Position numbers and translations under genes: made by a program. From contig VZDJ01000216.1 of the NCBI GenBank assembly GCA_008694505.1, forward strand, positions 4,534,664-4,598,663: a stretch of 64,000 nucleotides of DNA, read 5' to 3'. This document shows positions 23,169-36,411 of this stretch, piece after piece. The notes under the pieces were generated by a model that was not told the origin of the DNA, made no database searches, and worked only from the letters and a program-made list of their open reading frames with translations. Within the stretch, counting starts at the first letter, position 1. Each line of letters begins with the position of its first letter. Source of the DNA: Cyanoderma ruficeps. Taxonomy: Eukaryota > Chordata > Aves > Passeriformes > Timaliidae.

Positions 23169-26100
23169 CTCAGGAGAGGAGGGGAGTGGGGGGAATAACA
23201 ACCCTTGCTTGTTTTGATGCCTTGGCAGCTCTAGTTTATGACCTTGTGCTGCTGGTATTATTCCCCAGGTTTTAGCAGTGTTTCCCTGACCAGCCTTTGC
23301 TCTGGGTGTTTGTTATTCTGGGCACTGACTTGTTTTGGAGGATGCCAGAAAGGCAAGAGCGTGGTGGGTCTGGGTAAGTTCAGTGAAGGTCTGACTTTTC
23401 TTTTAGTCCGGAACGGGCGCTGTAAGAGCTGTGTGAACACCTTCCCACTGGGGCACTCAAACCTACAGAAAGTCCAAAGTTCCTCTTGTCCTCCAGGAAA
23501 AATTAAGGCTTTGCCCTGCTCCCTGGCCTTGCAGGACTCTTATCTGCTTGGATCTGAGCTGAGGCCATGACTTCTTTTAGGGAAGTTCCTCCAACAGCTG
23601 CCAGATAAAAATTACTTCAGTTCCTCCAATCGGGCTGGTTTGGAACCACTGACAACAGGGTAACAACTGCATATTCCTATTCTTCCACCCAGCCAAATCC
23701 TGAGCTGGGCTTTCTTCCTTCCTTGTTCAAATGTTTGAATAAGTGAAGCCAAGTTTTCCATTTTTCCCTTTTTTTTTCATGCAATAATATTGCCTTGATT
23801 CATGTAGATGTTAAATAAACATGTAAAATAAACGGACTGAAGCGGGACTGGATGTAAAGCTGAATTCCCATGGTCCTTGGCTTCAAGGATCTGCTCTCCT
23901 GACCTTTATGGCAGGACAGGATGCCTTTGGTGCTCTGTGTATTTCAAATGGTCAGGCTCTCTCTCTTTCCTTCTTCCATGATTTTATTGGGAAGGAGCTC
24001 AGGACAAGCAAGACCAAAGTAGAATTCCAGGGACCAGATAGGTCCTGAAGCCAAATGGTCCCATGTCATTCATGTTTTGGATCTTTGCTTTTCAACACTG
24101 TGGAGGTAGAAATGACTTTTTCAGCATCCCTCTTTTTTCACCCTTGCAGTCATCCCTGCAGCTTTTGTCCTGTTGTTTGTCCCTTTTGAACAAGTCCTTT
24201 GTCGCTTGTCACAGCTCTCTTATGATTGAGCATTTCCATGTTTCCCCTTGCTCTCTTCTCTCTTAAAACCAGGGAACCCAGGGAATAGTAATTTTTGGGG
24301 AAGTGCAGCAGATAAATAGACAGAAGCTTGGAAAAACCTCTGTCACCTCTACACCAGACCTGCCATGGTGACCCTGGGTAGGTTCTTCCATCTTGGTTTG
24401 GCTCTTTGATTTTTGTCCACTGATCTGTGGTCATGGTCTCTGTGTGTCCTTCTCTATGTGCTGGACTTTGCTTTCCAAGTGGGACATTTCATAGTCAAAT
24501 ACGTGATTTTATTTTCTTTTCACATTTTTTGGCACCGCTCCCTTCTTCTCCCTGAACTCATAAACAAACCCTGCAAAGATTAGAGAGCCTGAACTGACAG
24601 GGAAATAAGGAGCTGCATCACTTTTCCATCCAAGCCTGTTGCTCCCTCCTCCTTCCTTTACCTCTGCCTGCCCTCAGCTGGGGTTTCATGGAGTGTTCTG
24701 CTCTCTTTCCTCTTTGGAGAAACATTCTTGTCTCCATGTGCTTCCCAAAGCCCCAGGCTGCGAGGGTGCTTTGAAAATAAATCATTCTATCACCCAATTG
24801 CTGTAGTGTTTAATTACCCCCCACTTGATGGAGACGTCTGGAAACGTAAACAGAAGGGATTCCAGCAGCTCTGCCGGTGTCTGGCTGTTGGAACCACATT
24901 GTGTGTTTCATCCTCAGTGCTTTGCCACCCCTCCAACATCTGCTCCTCTCACTTCCAGCACGGGATTTCTCTCTGCACGCTCAGTCCAGCTGAGGTCTGG
25001 GTGTGTTGAGGGCCTCTAACCCAGGCAGGTGGCAGAGCAGAAGGGGACACTGTGTGCCCTTGCTGATCACTGCACTGCTGAAGAGGGATGGCATTAGAAA
25101 CCACGGTGTCACCTCCAGGGCTAAGGGAGTTTCAAACTCTCGGCTGTTTAGCTCTTCACACGCTGAAATTTATTAATATATTTTATGCCTGATTAATGGG
25201 TTGCACGATACCTGAGTCTTTTCAGCCTCACCTGTGCTGTGCAAGTGTTGTGCTCTCCTGCAGCTGACTGTGCCTCAGGGGATGGGCAGGAACAGGCATG
25301 CTTCATTTCATGACCTCACACAAACCAATTACCCCATTTACAAGCAGCATTATGCTGTGCTGAGTCAAAAGCCAGTTTTACAGCATTTTAACACCAGGAG
25401 TTAATGTTTCTTTTCTTTCCCTTTTAAGAAAGGAGCTGTCATTCATCCTTTCCCTTCTTTAAGCCGGATAGATAAATCTGTTTTGACTTTTCTGGTGTGC
25501 CTTGGTGAACTCCTCTGCAGGTTTAGGCTGGTATTTAATGAGAGAATTGGGGTTGCCTTTCTTTCCCATAAGTTTAGTAACAATGTGTGTGGGGTTTTTT
25601 TTCTTTCTTTTTTTTTAATTTTTCTTTTTTCAATTTCAATGGAAGTCATGGGTGTGCAATGGTTATTGCATCTCTTGTATTTGTGCTGGTCCAGGAGCAC
25701 TGAACTCTGAAGCACCTTTCCAAGTCCCTGAAAGTATATTTGATTCTGTTTTCCTGAGACATTTGAGAGTTCAGAGGATTATCCAGAGTTTATCCAAACT
25801 CATTAGAAGCTCTCGGTCCAGACTGAAATCTGGAAACTTCACAAAATTAGAAGCAAACTTGTATGAGGTTTCCACTGCTTCTTGGTTTTGCCAGAATGGA
25901 GCATGAAGAGATCAGCTTCTCTTGCAGCATTATGGCTTCGGGTACCTGCCAAAGCCAACAAAATGCTGAAATAAAGCATTACAAAAAAACGATGTTAGCT
26001 TGATGTTTTCTAACCTCAGTCGAAGGTTGGCTGGAGTTTGCTCTGGGCTGGTTGCTTCCTGTGCTGAACCCAAAACCAGGAACCTCACCCTGATTCTTGT

Positions 26101-27833
26101 GTGTCTGCTGGGGCCTCAGGAGCTGTCTTCAGGACTTTGTTCTCCTCCTGTGAGGGAGGAACAGGAGACAACTTTGTCCAATTCATAAGGTCAGACCCAA
26201 ACTTGGCATTTGTTTTGTTTGGGTGTTTCTGCTTCCACCCTTCCACCAGAAGAAGGCAAGTGGGGCTGGGCTCCCCTTGCAGCACACGCTCTTGCCGTGG
26301 TTGTGTTGGCTCTCTGGGGTCCCACCAGATCACCTTTGTGGCAGCACAAACCCTCACACCAGCCCTTGCTGGGCCGGGACAACTCCCACAGCAGCCTTGG
26401 AAAGCCCCAGCTGTGTCTGCAGCCCGAGGAATGTGTGCTGATGAGCACTGGATCCAGTCCTTGTCCTCTGGCCAGGGGCTGCGGTTCCAGCTCGCTCCAT
26501 TCACCGCGGTCCTGGCGCGGTGGTGGCCGAGGTCGGAGGAGGAAGGAAAGGGATGCAGCAGCAAATCTCCTGGGATGTGTGGCCGGCCAAGGAAAACTTT
26601 GCATTTTCTTTTTTTCCATGTGTGATATTAAAGGTGGATGATTAACCCATTAGCCCTTAGCTGGCAGCTGTGGAGCTGTCACTTCCTGCCCTCCTCTGCC
26701 AGATGAGGAGTCCGTGTGGGATGAGCATGCGTGGCTGAGAGGATTCCTCTGCTGGACGTGGGGACTGGGCTGTCATCTTGGCCAACTGGGAAGTTATTTT
26801 TGACTCTGTCCTGCAGCTTGATTTGCTTTTCCATTTGATGGTGGGAGGGTTTAGGTTTATGTAGCTATTCTCATTTCATTGCATTTTGGGTGATGGCCAA
26901 TTGTTCCCAGTTGGGAAAAAGTTGTTTTTTTCTAAGCAAACAGAAGAAAGACCATCAGCTTGGACCTGCCACCTTCTAGAGTGCACTCTGTTTTCCTCCT
27001 GCTCTCCACCTGATTCCAAAAGTCTTTTCCCACCTACACAAGCTGTGTCTGAGGGAAGCTGAAAAACAATTGATGTGCATAAAAAGTTGAAGCTCTTCCA
27101 GATGCAAGGCCCAGTGTCCACACAGTGGAGAAGACAACCACACTCCACAGTGTGGAATGGCCTGGTGGTAAGGGGACTTTACCAAAAAGAAGGCAAAGCA
27201 CCAATTAAAGCCAATGGAAAATTTCATGGGATATGGGATTCTGAATTTGGCCCTGTAAATATTCATACTACTGGCTTTGTGGTTTAATCCATGGGTCCTC
27301 TTAAAAAATTAGGACATTTTTAAACAAGAGCTCCCTTTGTCCCTGCTCTGTTTGGTCTCTTCAGCTCCAGGGAATAACTGTTGGCTTGCCTGAGCCTTTC
27401 TCCCCACTGTGGCACAACTCCCCTGTCAGCAGCACACGGTTCTCATTGACTTTTATTATTCCATGGGGTAAATTACTGTGTGCTTTGATCTCCTCTTGGA
27501 CTTGCTGCTTGGAAATGGGAGGAAAGGTGGACTTTGAATTTTTTTTTTTCACTCACAGTAGCAGAAAGGCCAGGCTACTGAAAGGGATATAATGCCAGGG
27601 AGAGATTGTGTGGTTTTGGCAGTCTTTTGGTAGAGAAAATGCTATAGATGTGTAAGTCTCAAGGAGGGATCAACTCCAAGATTTCATCTGACCCCATGTC
27701 ACAGTACCACACATCCTTGTGAGCTGGGTGCCGTGGTGCTGACATGGGTGCTGTCAGTGCTGAGCAGAGGAGAAAAATAAGATTTGGAAAGAGTCAAGGC
27801 TGTTTGTGGGTGGTAGAGGATGGACACCACTGT
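23169..27833. other. unique noncoding DNA; CpG cluster near 26.5 kb
   Basis: No exon was recognised. A T-rich low-complexity stretch lies at about 25591-25632. Between 26085 and 26641 four overlapping open frames of 142-174 codons lie on both strands, and about eight CpG dinucleotides fall within 26481-26535. Their products match no family I know. Confidence 0.5.
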
Positions 27834-28375
27834 CACAGAATCCCAGAAGGTTTTGGGTTGGAAGGGACCTTAAAGATGACTTTGTTCCACTCCCTGCCAT
27901 GGGCAGGGACAACTTCCACTATCCCAGGTTTCTCTGAGCCTTGTCCAGCCTGGTCTTGGACACTTCCAGGGATGGGGCAGCCACAGCTTCTCTGGGCACC
28001 TGTGCCAGGGCCTCCCCACCCTCATATTAAATAATTTTTCCTGATATCTAACCTAAACCTGCTCTCTGTCAGTGAAGCCATCCCCCTTGTCCTGTCACTC
28101 TAGGCCGTTGTAGAGTCTCTCTCCATCTTTCCTGTAGGCTCCCTACAGATGCTGGAAGGTTGCAATTTGATCACCCCAAAGCCTTCCCTTCTCCAGGCTG
28201 CACAATCCCAACTCTCCCAGCCTTTCCTCCCAGCAGAGCTGCTCCATCCCTCTGATCATCCTGGTGCCTACCCTGGACTGTCTCCAGCAGCTCTGGCTCC
28301 TTCCTGTGCTGGGCCCCAGGGCTGGGGCAGCTCTGCAGGTGGGGTCTGACCTGAGCACAGGGGGAGAAACCTCAG
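27834..28375 (-). mobile_element. CR1 LINE, 3' fragment, about 540 bp
   Basis: Reverse-complement CR1. On the plus strand it opens with CACAGAATCCCAGAAGG, TTGGAAGGGACCTTAAAGAT and CATGGGCAGGGACAACTTCC, the typical bird CR1 3' end. It continues into the ORF2 C-terminal region, seen on the minus strand as LGELGLCSLEKGRLWGDQI. It is 5'-truncated near 28375, where CR1 similarity fades. The tail octamer is reduced to a single unit. Confidence 0.95.
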
Positions 28376-31300
28376 GGTGAGATTCACCCTGCCCTTAGAC
28401 TGAAACTTGTCCTCTGGGATGTGCTGAGTTGCTTGTGGGGATATTCTGGCAGAAGGTCTGGCTTTGCTGTGGCAGAAGGAAGGTCTGCCTTTGCTCTGGC
28501 AGGTCCTTTTGAGCTCTGTCCTGTTTTTCTCCCACTCCTACACCTCTAGAGTGGCTGCTCATAGTTTTTCCTTCCTGAGGTTCTCACCAGGCAGGTGCCA
28601 GCCCTTCCCTCTGCCATGCCTGGTGACACTGGTGGTGGCACAGCTGCCCTGCCTGTTGTGCCAGTGCAAGAATGTAGTTGGGAAAGGTTTCCCTGAGGTG
28701 ACTCTTGGCAAAAGCAATGCTGGGGCTGGATACTGCTGTCTCCAGCACAGGGATCTTCTCTAAGCCTGGGAGCCCTTCCCTTGGCCAGCTGAGATAGTTT
28801 TTCACTGGAGGGGCTGGGCAGGGGAGAACTGGTGCAGGAGGAGGGTTGGGAAAGGCACCTCACTTCCACACTTCCCTGATGTTCGGGGTGTAACATCCAT
28901 ATTGCCCTGGAGTGTTAACTTTTGTGAAACGACTGAGCTGCTGAGGTTGTGTAAAGCTGAGAGTGCTTTGGGGGGAAGTTGTCTGAGCATGTGAGAGGAG
29001 GTGGTGTGTGTATGAATAATGAGCTCTGCTCTTGGGACTGCTGAAATTCACATGTGGCGCACATTGCCAAGGGCTCTGCCAGGAGAGCTCCCCAAATGCA
29101 GCCCTTGCACTGCTGCCCTTCCAAAGCTCTCATGGTGGTGGGCAGTGGAGCTGGGGGGAGTGTTGCTCAGGAGATTGGAAGAATGGCTTTGGGCTTGGCC
29201 AAGAGCTGTAACGTGTCTTGGAGAAAGGAGAGACCCCAAAGGATGTGTTCCTATGACAACAGCAACTTCCCCTGACCCCTGCCTGCTCATCAGCAGCCCA
29301 GGATGGTTTGAGCCAGTGAAACCACTCCAGTACTGCACGTGATGTTAATGACCCCTCCAGAGGCTCAGCACCACTCAACAGCCTTTTAAGCTCCTGGCAT
29401 CAGTACAGGAACAGAAAAGCTTGAAGAAAGCTTGTACATTATCACATTGTAGAGCAGCTCCTCAAAAGCTGAGGTCCTAAAAACAGTTAAGCCTTCCCAG
29501 GCTGCTCCAAAGGAGAGATTTTTAAGCCTCAAGTAAACTAAAGGGTGAGCACAGTGAGGTGTCCCTCAGTAAAGCTCTGGTGTCCTGATGCTGCTCTTTT
29601 GGGAGAGTGCACATGCTGTTCTTATTTCAGAGATCCCACCACCCTCATCAGTCATGTCAAACTTAGCCTGACAGAGAAGTAATAATAACATAAAAGGAGA
29701 TGGCACCTCTTACCTCATTTGGATTCCCTTATTTTAGGTCAAATTCAGGGACTATGACCAAACCCCATGACAGAACTCCCTAAGTGTTTTAAAAACAAAC
29801 CAGTTAAAGAGTAGAAGCTAAAACAATCCATGGACAGCGCAGGTGCTGTTTGCACACCTGATCCCTGGAAGAACTAAATTTTCTTTATAAAACCTGGATT
29901 TTTGCACCACACAAATGCATCATCCTGTTCATTCTACAGCCCTCCAAGCAGGACCTGGGGCCATATTCACCAGAGCTGTCTCCATGCAAAGTTCCACCTC
30001 ACCAGCAAGGGGAGATCCTGCATGTAGAGACATGAGCTGCTGTATGAGATCACTCCTGAGCAAGACCAATTAGAGAACTGACTGAAGTTGCTCTTTTCAT
30101 CAATCTCTGAGGAAATGCACAAGTGTTGGAGCAGGAAGAGGGGTTCTTGCACCTGGAGAACCAAGGAGGTAATCAGTACATTCCCACTGTGTGGAAAAAC
30201 CCCTTTTCAGAGAAGCCCTCATCACATCTCAGCTACCAGCTGAGGTCTTGGATTTCTTTTCACATAGTTTGTTGTCTTTGTGCAGTTACTCAGCAGATTT
30301 TACTTCTTCAAACTCCCGTGAGCAGTTTTCTACATGTCCAAGCACCTTTTTAATGTAAGAGAACTGATCACAGCCTCAAGCACGGGATTTACCCTGCCAT
30401 GGCACCTTCCCACGCTCGTGTCCTTGAAGAGGGTTTAGTGGAACACTGTTCCTCCTCACCCTTGGCTTTTCACGCTCTTATTCTCTCCTTGTGTTAGTGT
30501 CTGGTTGCTGTTCTCAATGCTGCACTGCTGAGGTGCCTGACAAAGGAAATGACACTGATGTTCTTGTTAACTCTCTGACAGTGTAAAAATAGACAGGTTG
30601 GAATTACGCCCCTGAGAGCAACTCCTGTCCCAGTTTAGTGCACCCTTATTCTGGGGAGAAAAAACGGATAATAGTTACAAAGAGAAAGAAAATGTTGTTT
30701 TCCTGGATGTTGAAAGCTTTTGACCTTTGAGAAGAATGTTCTATTTATAACAGCAGGACCGTGTGTTTTTAAAAGCCTTGAGACACACGTGTGCTAAGGA
30801 GTCAGAGATGTTCTTTGGCTCCAGCTTGTTTTTTGACCTCTGCTAGATTAGTGAAGATATAATTTGCAACATGACCCCAAGAATCAAAAGTCTCTTTTTA
30901 TTAAAATCTTCAGAAATAACCTCACTGGGGAGTTAGAACTGATGAATGCACAGATAAGAAATCCTCCACTGAAGCTCCTTTTGAGAATTAATACACAGAA
31001 CAGATGAGGATGCGGATGTATTTGGGACAAAACTCATTCATTAGGCTGTACAGCTAGAGAACTAAAAAATGAGTTATTACTCATTTCTAAAAGATGTTTA
31101 AATAGAGTTAGCGCTGTATCTGTCTAAATTAGAACTATTGAGCAAAGCGTTTCAGCACATGTTTAAGTGAAAACCCGAGCATTTTCACAGTTCTGTCCAA
31201 TTTAGGTCCAAAAGTTCCAGTCACCTAATTATATTTGCGCCCAACATTGGCCAGAGAAATTTATCTCCTGGTCTTGGCACCTCCAGCTGAAGCTTTAGCA

Positions 31301-31914
31301 CATACATTAGAGAGACCCAGCCTCAGCTGCTGGTGGTGTTGATCATTTTCCTGTTTTGGGGTTATACCACCTAAAAAAAATCATTACTAAAAATAATTGG
31401 TTTGGTGGTTTGTTTTTTTTTTTCTCTCTTGCCTCCCACACTTGTTGCTCTGTGCTGGGAAATTGTTTGGTGGCAAAGGGGAGTTGCTGATTCATTGCTT
31501 TTACTCCTGCAGCTGTACCTGACTTAATTAAGGCTCTAGTGCAGACAACGGAGTGGACAAACCTCAGGGCGGAGGAGGGACAATGTTTTTCTTGCTCCCA
31601 CGTTTACCACAGGTCTGTGACCACTGATGGGTTTAGCTGGTCCCTCCTGAGCACGGGGCACTGTGGTTTGCTGCAAGAAACCCTCGAGTGCCAAAGCAAA
31701 AGGGCAGAGTGATGCTTGCGAGAATCCAGAGAACATCTGCAAAGCCTGACAGGTTTGTGAGCACTTACGGAGTGAAAACAGTGAGTCACTGTGGTAAGTC
31801 AGCAAAGGCTTATTTTAGAGTCAAGTGCTGCTCCTTTGGAGCTTCTGAAGTTTTATAGGGAGCCAGGACTGAGACTTGCTGTACAAAGAACTGTACAATG
31901 CTGTGCATTCCCAG
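28376..31914. other. unique noncoding DNA with a small tandem repeat
   Basis: No exon was recognised. A roughly 26-bp unit (TGGCAGAAGG...TCTG(G/C)CTTTGCT) is imperfectly duplicated at 28448-28502. The stretch 30560-31300 is AT-rich, unique in appearance and free of recognised repeats. Confidence 0.5.
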
Positions 31915-32003
31915 TCTGGTGGAAGGTGGACCTGCCCATGGCTGGGGGATGGAATTGTGTGATCCTTAAGGTTCCTTTCATCTCAAACGCTTCTATGAAA
32001 GAA
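31915..32003 (+). mobile_element. degraded CR1 LINE 3' tail
   Basis: A short stretch follows the CR1 3' end: TGGAAGGTGGACCTGCCCAT, then GATCCTTAAGGTTCCTTTCA and CTTCTATGAAA in place of the usual TTCTATGA tail. Only about 90 bp can be aligned, with several differences. Confidence 0.65.
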
Positions 32004-32338
32004 ATGAAAAGCAACATTTGGAGCTCACCTGAGTAGTTGATGAAGCTTTGGTCACTTTGTCTTCAGGTGAACAAAGAAATGTAGAGAAGACTTTGAATGG
32101 GTCGTATTTTTACTTTTCTATTAAGCAATGGTGTCAATTTAAGAATTTCCTAGTGCCACAGCCACTTTGAACTGGAAACAGCCCTCCCCTGGACCTCCAG
32201 GCCCTTTAGACAAGGGTGTGGGTTGGCCAAGACCCTGTCCTAAATGAATAATTTGCACTGCTAGAGACAGCACGGCTACCTGATGGTGATGGCTCCTGCT
32301 GAGCCCTTTTGCATGTCTGCCATGCAGCTGTTTGCCTT
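32004..32338. other. unique noncoding DNA
   Basis: Nothing recognisable was seen in this short interval. Confidence 0.6.
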
Positions 32339-32383
32339 AAAAAAAAAAGAAAAGAAAAGAAAAAAAAAAAGAGGAAGAAAAAA
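32339..32383. repeat. A-rich low-complexity tract
   Basis: Nearly pure A interrupted by single G residues (AAAAG units). It may be a poly-A relic or an independent microsatellite; no retroposon body precedes it. Confidence 0.9.
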
Positions 32384-32581
32384 CTTGGTGCTGGACTGAT
32401 ACTATTTGGAATGATACTATTCAACATGGGAACTTGGCAGCTGGGCGTGCCACCCACTTGGAGCGCTGGATGTGCAGCACTTGGAAGCCCTCGGAAGTTG
32501 TGGAGGGCTGGGACTGAAGTGCTGCCCTGGCCCCGTGCTGATCCTCTCCTGAAGATGAGAGTTTCACCGAAACTGGAAGGG

Positions 32582-32602
32582 GAGAGAGAGAGAGAGAGAG
32601 AG
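32582..32602. repeat. (GA)n microsatellite
   Basis: About ten uninterrupted GA units. It sits just upstream of a CpG-richer unique stretch. Confidence 0.95.
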
Positions 32603-32635
32603 CACGAGGTGCCTTGGCCACACCAGCTTTTCCTG

Positions 32636-32830
32636 GCGGGATGTGCTTTTCGACTAAACTACCGGAGGCACTACGGAGCAGCGAGTAATCCTGGCGGGGG
32701 AACCTGAGCTTTACAAAGCCAGGGCACAGCGCGGGGCAGTTGCCAAGCGTGTAATCTCTCCTCATTATCTCCCTTAATATGCATCATCTGATTCACTGCC
32801 AGCTCTGACTTCCGCCCCTCCGTCTCGCTG
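32636..32830. promoter_or_regulatory. candidate regulatory element: CpG-rich unique stretch
   Basis: About a dozen CpG dinucleotides occur in roughly 195 bases, well above the rest of the window, where CpG is scarce. The segment also holds TTAATATGCATCATCTGATT, containing an ATGCAT core like those bound by POU-type factors. It follows a (GA)n run and is not part of any recognised repeat. The regulatory role is inference; no TATA box, coding exon or splice pattern supports a specific promoter. Confidence 0.25.
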
Positions 32831-32969
32831 TGCCCCCCCTTTCCTGCTTGTGCAGAGATAAAATGTGTTGTTATAACTGTGAACGGGGCCCCTGGGAGTG
32901 CTCCTGAAACCTTGGCAGTAAATCACCCTTCTTGGTCTCTGCAGATTGCCTCTGACGTCCTTGGAGTTT

Positions 32970-33105
32970 AAAATGTAAAATAAATATAATTATATTTATA
33001 TTTTATATATATATATATATACACACACACATACATGCACATAAAATGTATAAAAATAATATAAATGTCACATTGCAAATCCAAACAAAAGTATTAAATG
33101 TTTTA
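32970..33105. repeat. AT-rich tract with (TA)n and (CA)n microsatellite
   Basis: An AT-rich segment contains a (TA) run at about 33004-33020 that passes directly into (AC)5 at 33021-33030. It is a compound dinucleotide microsatellite, likely polymorphic. Confidence 0.9.
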
Positions 33106-36100
33106 TGTTGGCCATATGGCTCAGTGACACCACGTCAGGGTTTCCTGTGTGTGCTTTTTACTATTTCCTTTCCACACTTTCTGTAATCTCTCCAAGACCT
33201 CTGGAAGCTCACATAAATGGAGATTTATCTCCTGGGACAATGTCAGTTGGTCCCATTTTTTGTTTCTGTTGTGGGTCATAGTGACAGAAATATTCGGCGG
33301 GTTTTTTGGGTGCTTTTTAAAATTTATCTATTTTTCTGCCTCCCTCTGCAGACAGGTCTACGAGGATGGGGCTGTGTGTGCACAGCCCTCCCCTACTTCT
33401 GTAATCCTGGGGAAGTGCTTGAAGTTGTGACTCTCGGATCCAGCAGGGAGGTACCCAAAAGCAGCAGAGCTCATGAAATGCTGCAGGAATCCTGCCTGGT
33501 CCCTGGACATTGGGGCTGTCCTGGGTGGAGCTGGAAATGAGCCTCATTGCTGAATGTCAAACTGCTGTCCTCCTTCTGAACCAAAGCGGGGAGAGCAATG
33601 CTGTGGTCGTAGACAAAGCTGAAATGCTCTGGCCAGGACAGAAATTCTGTAACTCACACCCTGGTGAGAGGAACAGCTTCACCTCCCTGTGTTGCTCCCG
33701 CAGCATTCAGCATCACCCCTGAAAGAGGCCAAACCACGAGAGAACCAAGGGCATGATGAGGTGCCCCTGCCCTTTCCTTTACTCCACAGAGTTCTTTGTG
33801 CTGCTATGAGCCCCTAGAAACCACAGAAAGCTGCAGAAACAGAAAATACAGAAGTATTGTTAAAAGCTACACCCCTGGTCCTGGTAGGTGGCGGCTGCTC
33901 TGCATTTCTACGCTGGGCAGAGCAGCTCTAAGTGGTCCCTTTTGGCTTTGGTTTCTAGTTCTGAGAATGCCTCACAGCATGCACTGCAGGGCCTGTCTCT
34001 ACTCGATAACGGGGCCCTGTGAAAGAGTCATAAATCAAACCTGAAATCTGGCAGGTTTAATAATAAATCCCAAGCTTGTGCCAGGCCTGTGAACTTTTCA
34101 GCCTTACTGAGGTGCTCTGAGAGTGAACCTGAGAAGTCTGATGCTTGCGAGAGGAAAACAGGCAGAACTTGTCAGTTTTGACCCCAAATCAAGGAAAATG
34201 TTGTGGTTTTGGCAAAGTGGGGCTTTGTGGTTTTTGTTAACCTGAGGCTGAAAGGGAATGTGTGTTTGGGAGAGGGAGAGGGGGGAAAAAGAGCATGAAT
34301 TTAAATGGGAATGCTTTTCAGTCATGTTTCTCACTGCTCTCACTTGGAAGAGGGTAATGCAAGGAAGTGGTGGTTTATCTCTGCATCAGGAGTGTAAATA
34401 ATGCCATGGAAAGACTATTTTGTTACTGTGAAGTTCACGATCATATTCCAAATCCCACACAGCCCAACAGCTGATCCTTTCTGATGGCTTTTGCTTCCCT
34501 CCCCCAGAGCCCCTTTGTGCCACATCTCTGTCAAAGACAAACAACTGATTCCATGGTCTGAGTCCGGATAGGGGCTAGTGAGGAGCAGGAGGGCACCTTG
34601 ATAGTTCTGGGCTGATTTTGGGGAAAAGGCCAGGTTTTCTGCTTGGACAACACAAGTGCTTTTGGGTGCAAAGTTCCCAAAAGTAAATGCTTTGGGAAAA
34701 TGCTGTCCCCGTGCTTTTTCCCTACCTCTAACATCACTGCTGAACAAGCAGACCCCACTGACACCCCCACACCCATCCTGTGGGCCTAGCAGAAGCCCCA
34801 CAGGTTAAAAGTTGAGGGAAAAACTGTTCCTGTGTTGTCTGATTTTTGATCTCTCAAAGCACAGCAAGCAAGCCATAACGTGGGGTGTGGATTCTGCTGC
34901 GACGTCCATGGCAAGAAAGGGCTTTAAGATAAAAAGCTTCTCCTTTGGAGACCCCAATGTTACTATTGATTTTTAGCAAAGAGCTAGAGTCTTTGCTGTC
35001 GTGTTTATTTGTTCTGGTCCCTGAGTTTCCCAGTTCTTACCCACAGGCTGTAGCTGGGAAATCTCCTGGACAGTGTATCTGACTGGTGTCTTTCTCCAAT
35101 GCTGCTTTAGAGAGAGAGATTCAGCACCTGATTCTGCTGAAGACTTACTGAGAGTCAACATATTTTTTAAGATGTGGGTTCTTGAGTGAGATTTCCATTC
35201 AGGCAGGTGCTAAGTGGAAGTTTCCAAATGCCAAAGTTCTTTGTTCAACACCCTAGCTGGAGGAAATCTCATCAAGTCGTAAGTTGCTTCTAATGAAAAT
35301 CTCACCAGGCATCTCTGTTTGTATCTATTAGATCTTGCATGACTTTAAGAGTTATTAACTTTATTGTTTATTAGCTTTTTTTTTTTTTATTGCTCTTGCT
35401 CACGGAACATGACTGCTTGTGTAAGTAAATGCAAAATACAAACGTGAGCAAAATGTGCAGGGAAGTCCTTGGAATATGGGTCAGGGCAGAGGTGGCTAAA
35501 GGCTGAGGAGGAAACTTCCTGCTCCAGGGACAATAGGGTGATTGATGCACCCAAAGAGCTGATTTAATCCAGTTGAATTATTTCATCATGAGGCACAGAG
35601 CTGCGATAAAGAGGCTTCCTCCTCCCTGGATTGATGCAGGGAGGCAGCAGATAACAGGATTAATGATCTGAGCCCACGGTTCAGGTTTCATTCCCAGTCA
35701 CAGTATGAATCAGATGTGACCCTGCTGCCTTGGTTGCAGTTATTCCAGAAGGGCAGGGGTTTAATGAAATGTGGAATTGAGCCTCCTGATCTCGAGGAGA
35801 CTGGTTTTCTGGGCATGATTAATTTTTCCAAGTCAAACAGATCTTTTGGGCCAGTGAACAAGTCTTTGTTCCACACTGGCAGGGACGTGTCAGGAGGAGG
35901 AGACTTCCCTGTTCCCAGCTAGAGCCTTTGGGGCCTGCTGGTCTCAAATTAGGATGTTGTAGGTGATGAGAGGCTCATTTTGTCTGTGAGTTATATCCAA
36001 TCTGCTGATGTTGGGCTGGGAGTGTTTATCAGGGTTGGAGCTGCACAATCTGGGCTGCATCCTTCATATTTGGGGTTTTGTTTTTTGCTCCGCTCATTTT

Positions 36101-36405
36101 TTATTTTTTTTCAAACTTGGAGGAAACACATGAAGCAGAGGCGAGAAAGAGGGGGGAAAAATAATCTTCTATTTCAGCCTAATTAGTTCTCTGGCTCAGT
36201 GGGCTGTAGGGCTGCATGAAGAGAGGTCTGGAGCAGGGATAGATGGAGCAGGGCTCTGGAGCAGGGACACGGTGGTGATGCAGGAACTGGTCCTTTGTGG
36301 CAGTGGATGTGTCAATGCAGAACTAAAATGTCTGCATAGCTGTATCCAGTGAAGCCCTGCTGCCCAGAGATGCTCCACAGGGCTCCTGCAAACACACCTG
36401 GGTTC
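33106..36405. other. unique noncoding DNA; poly-T at 35376-35388
   Basis: No exon or transposon was recognised. A 13-base T homopolymer lies at 35376-35388. Open frames are at most 128 codons and unremarkable. Confidence 0.5.
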
Positions 36406-36411
36406 TATTTG

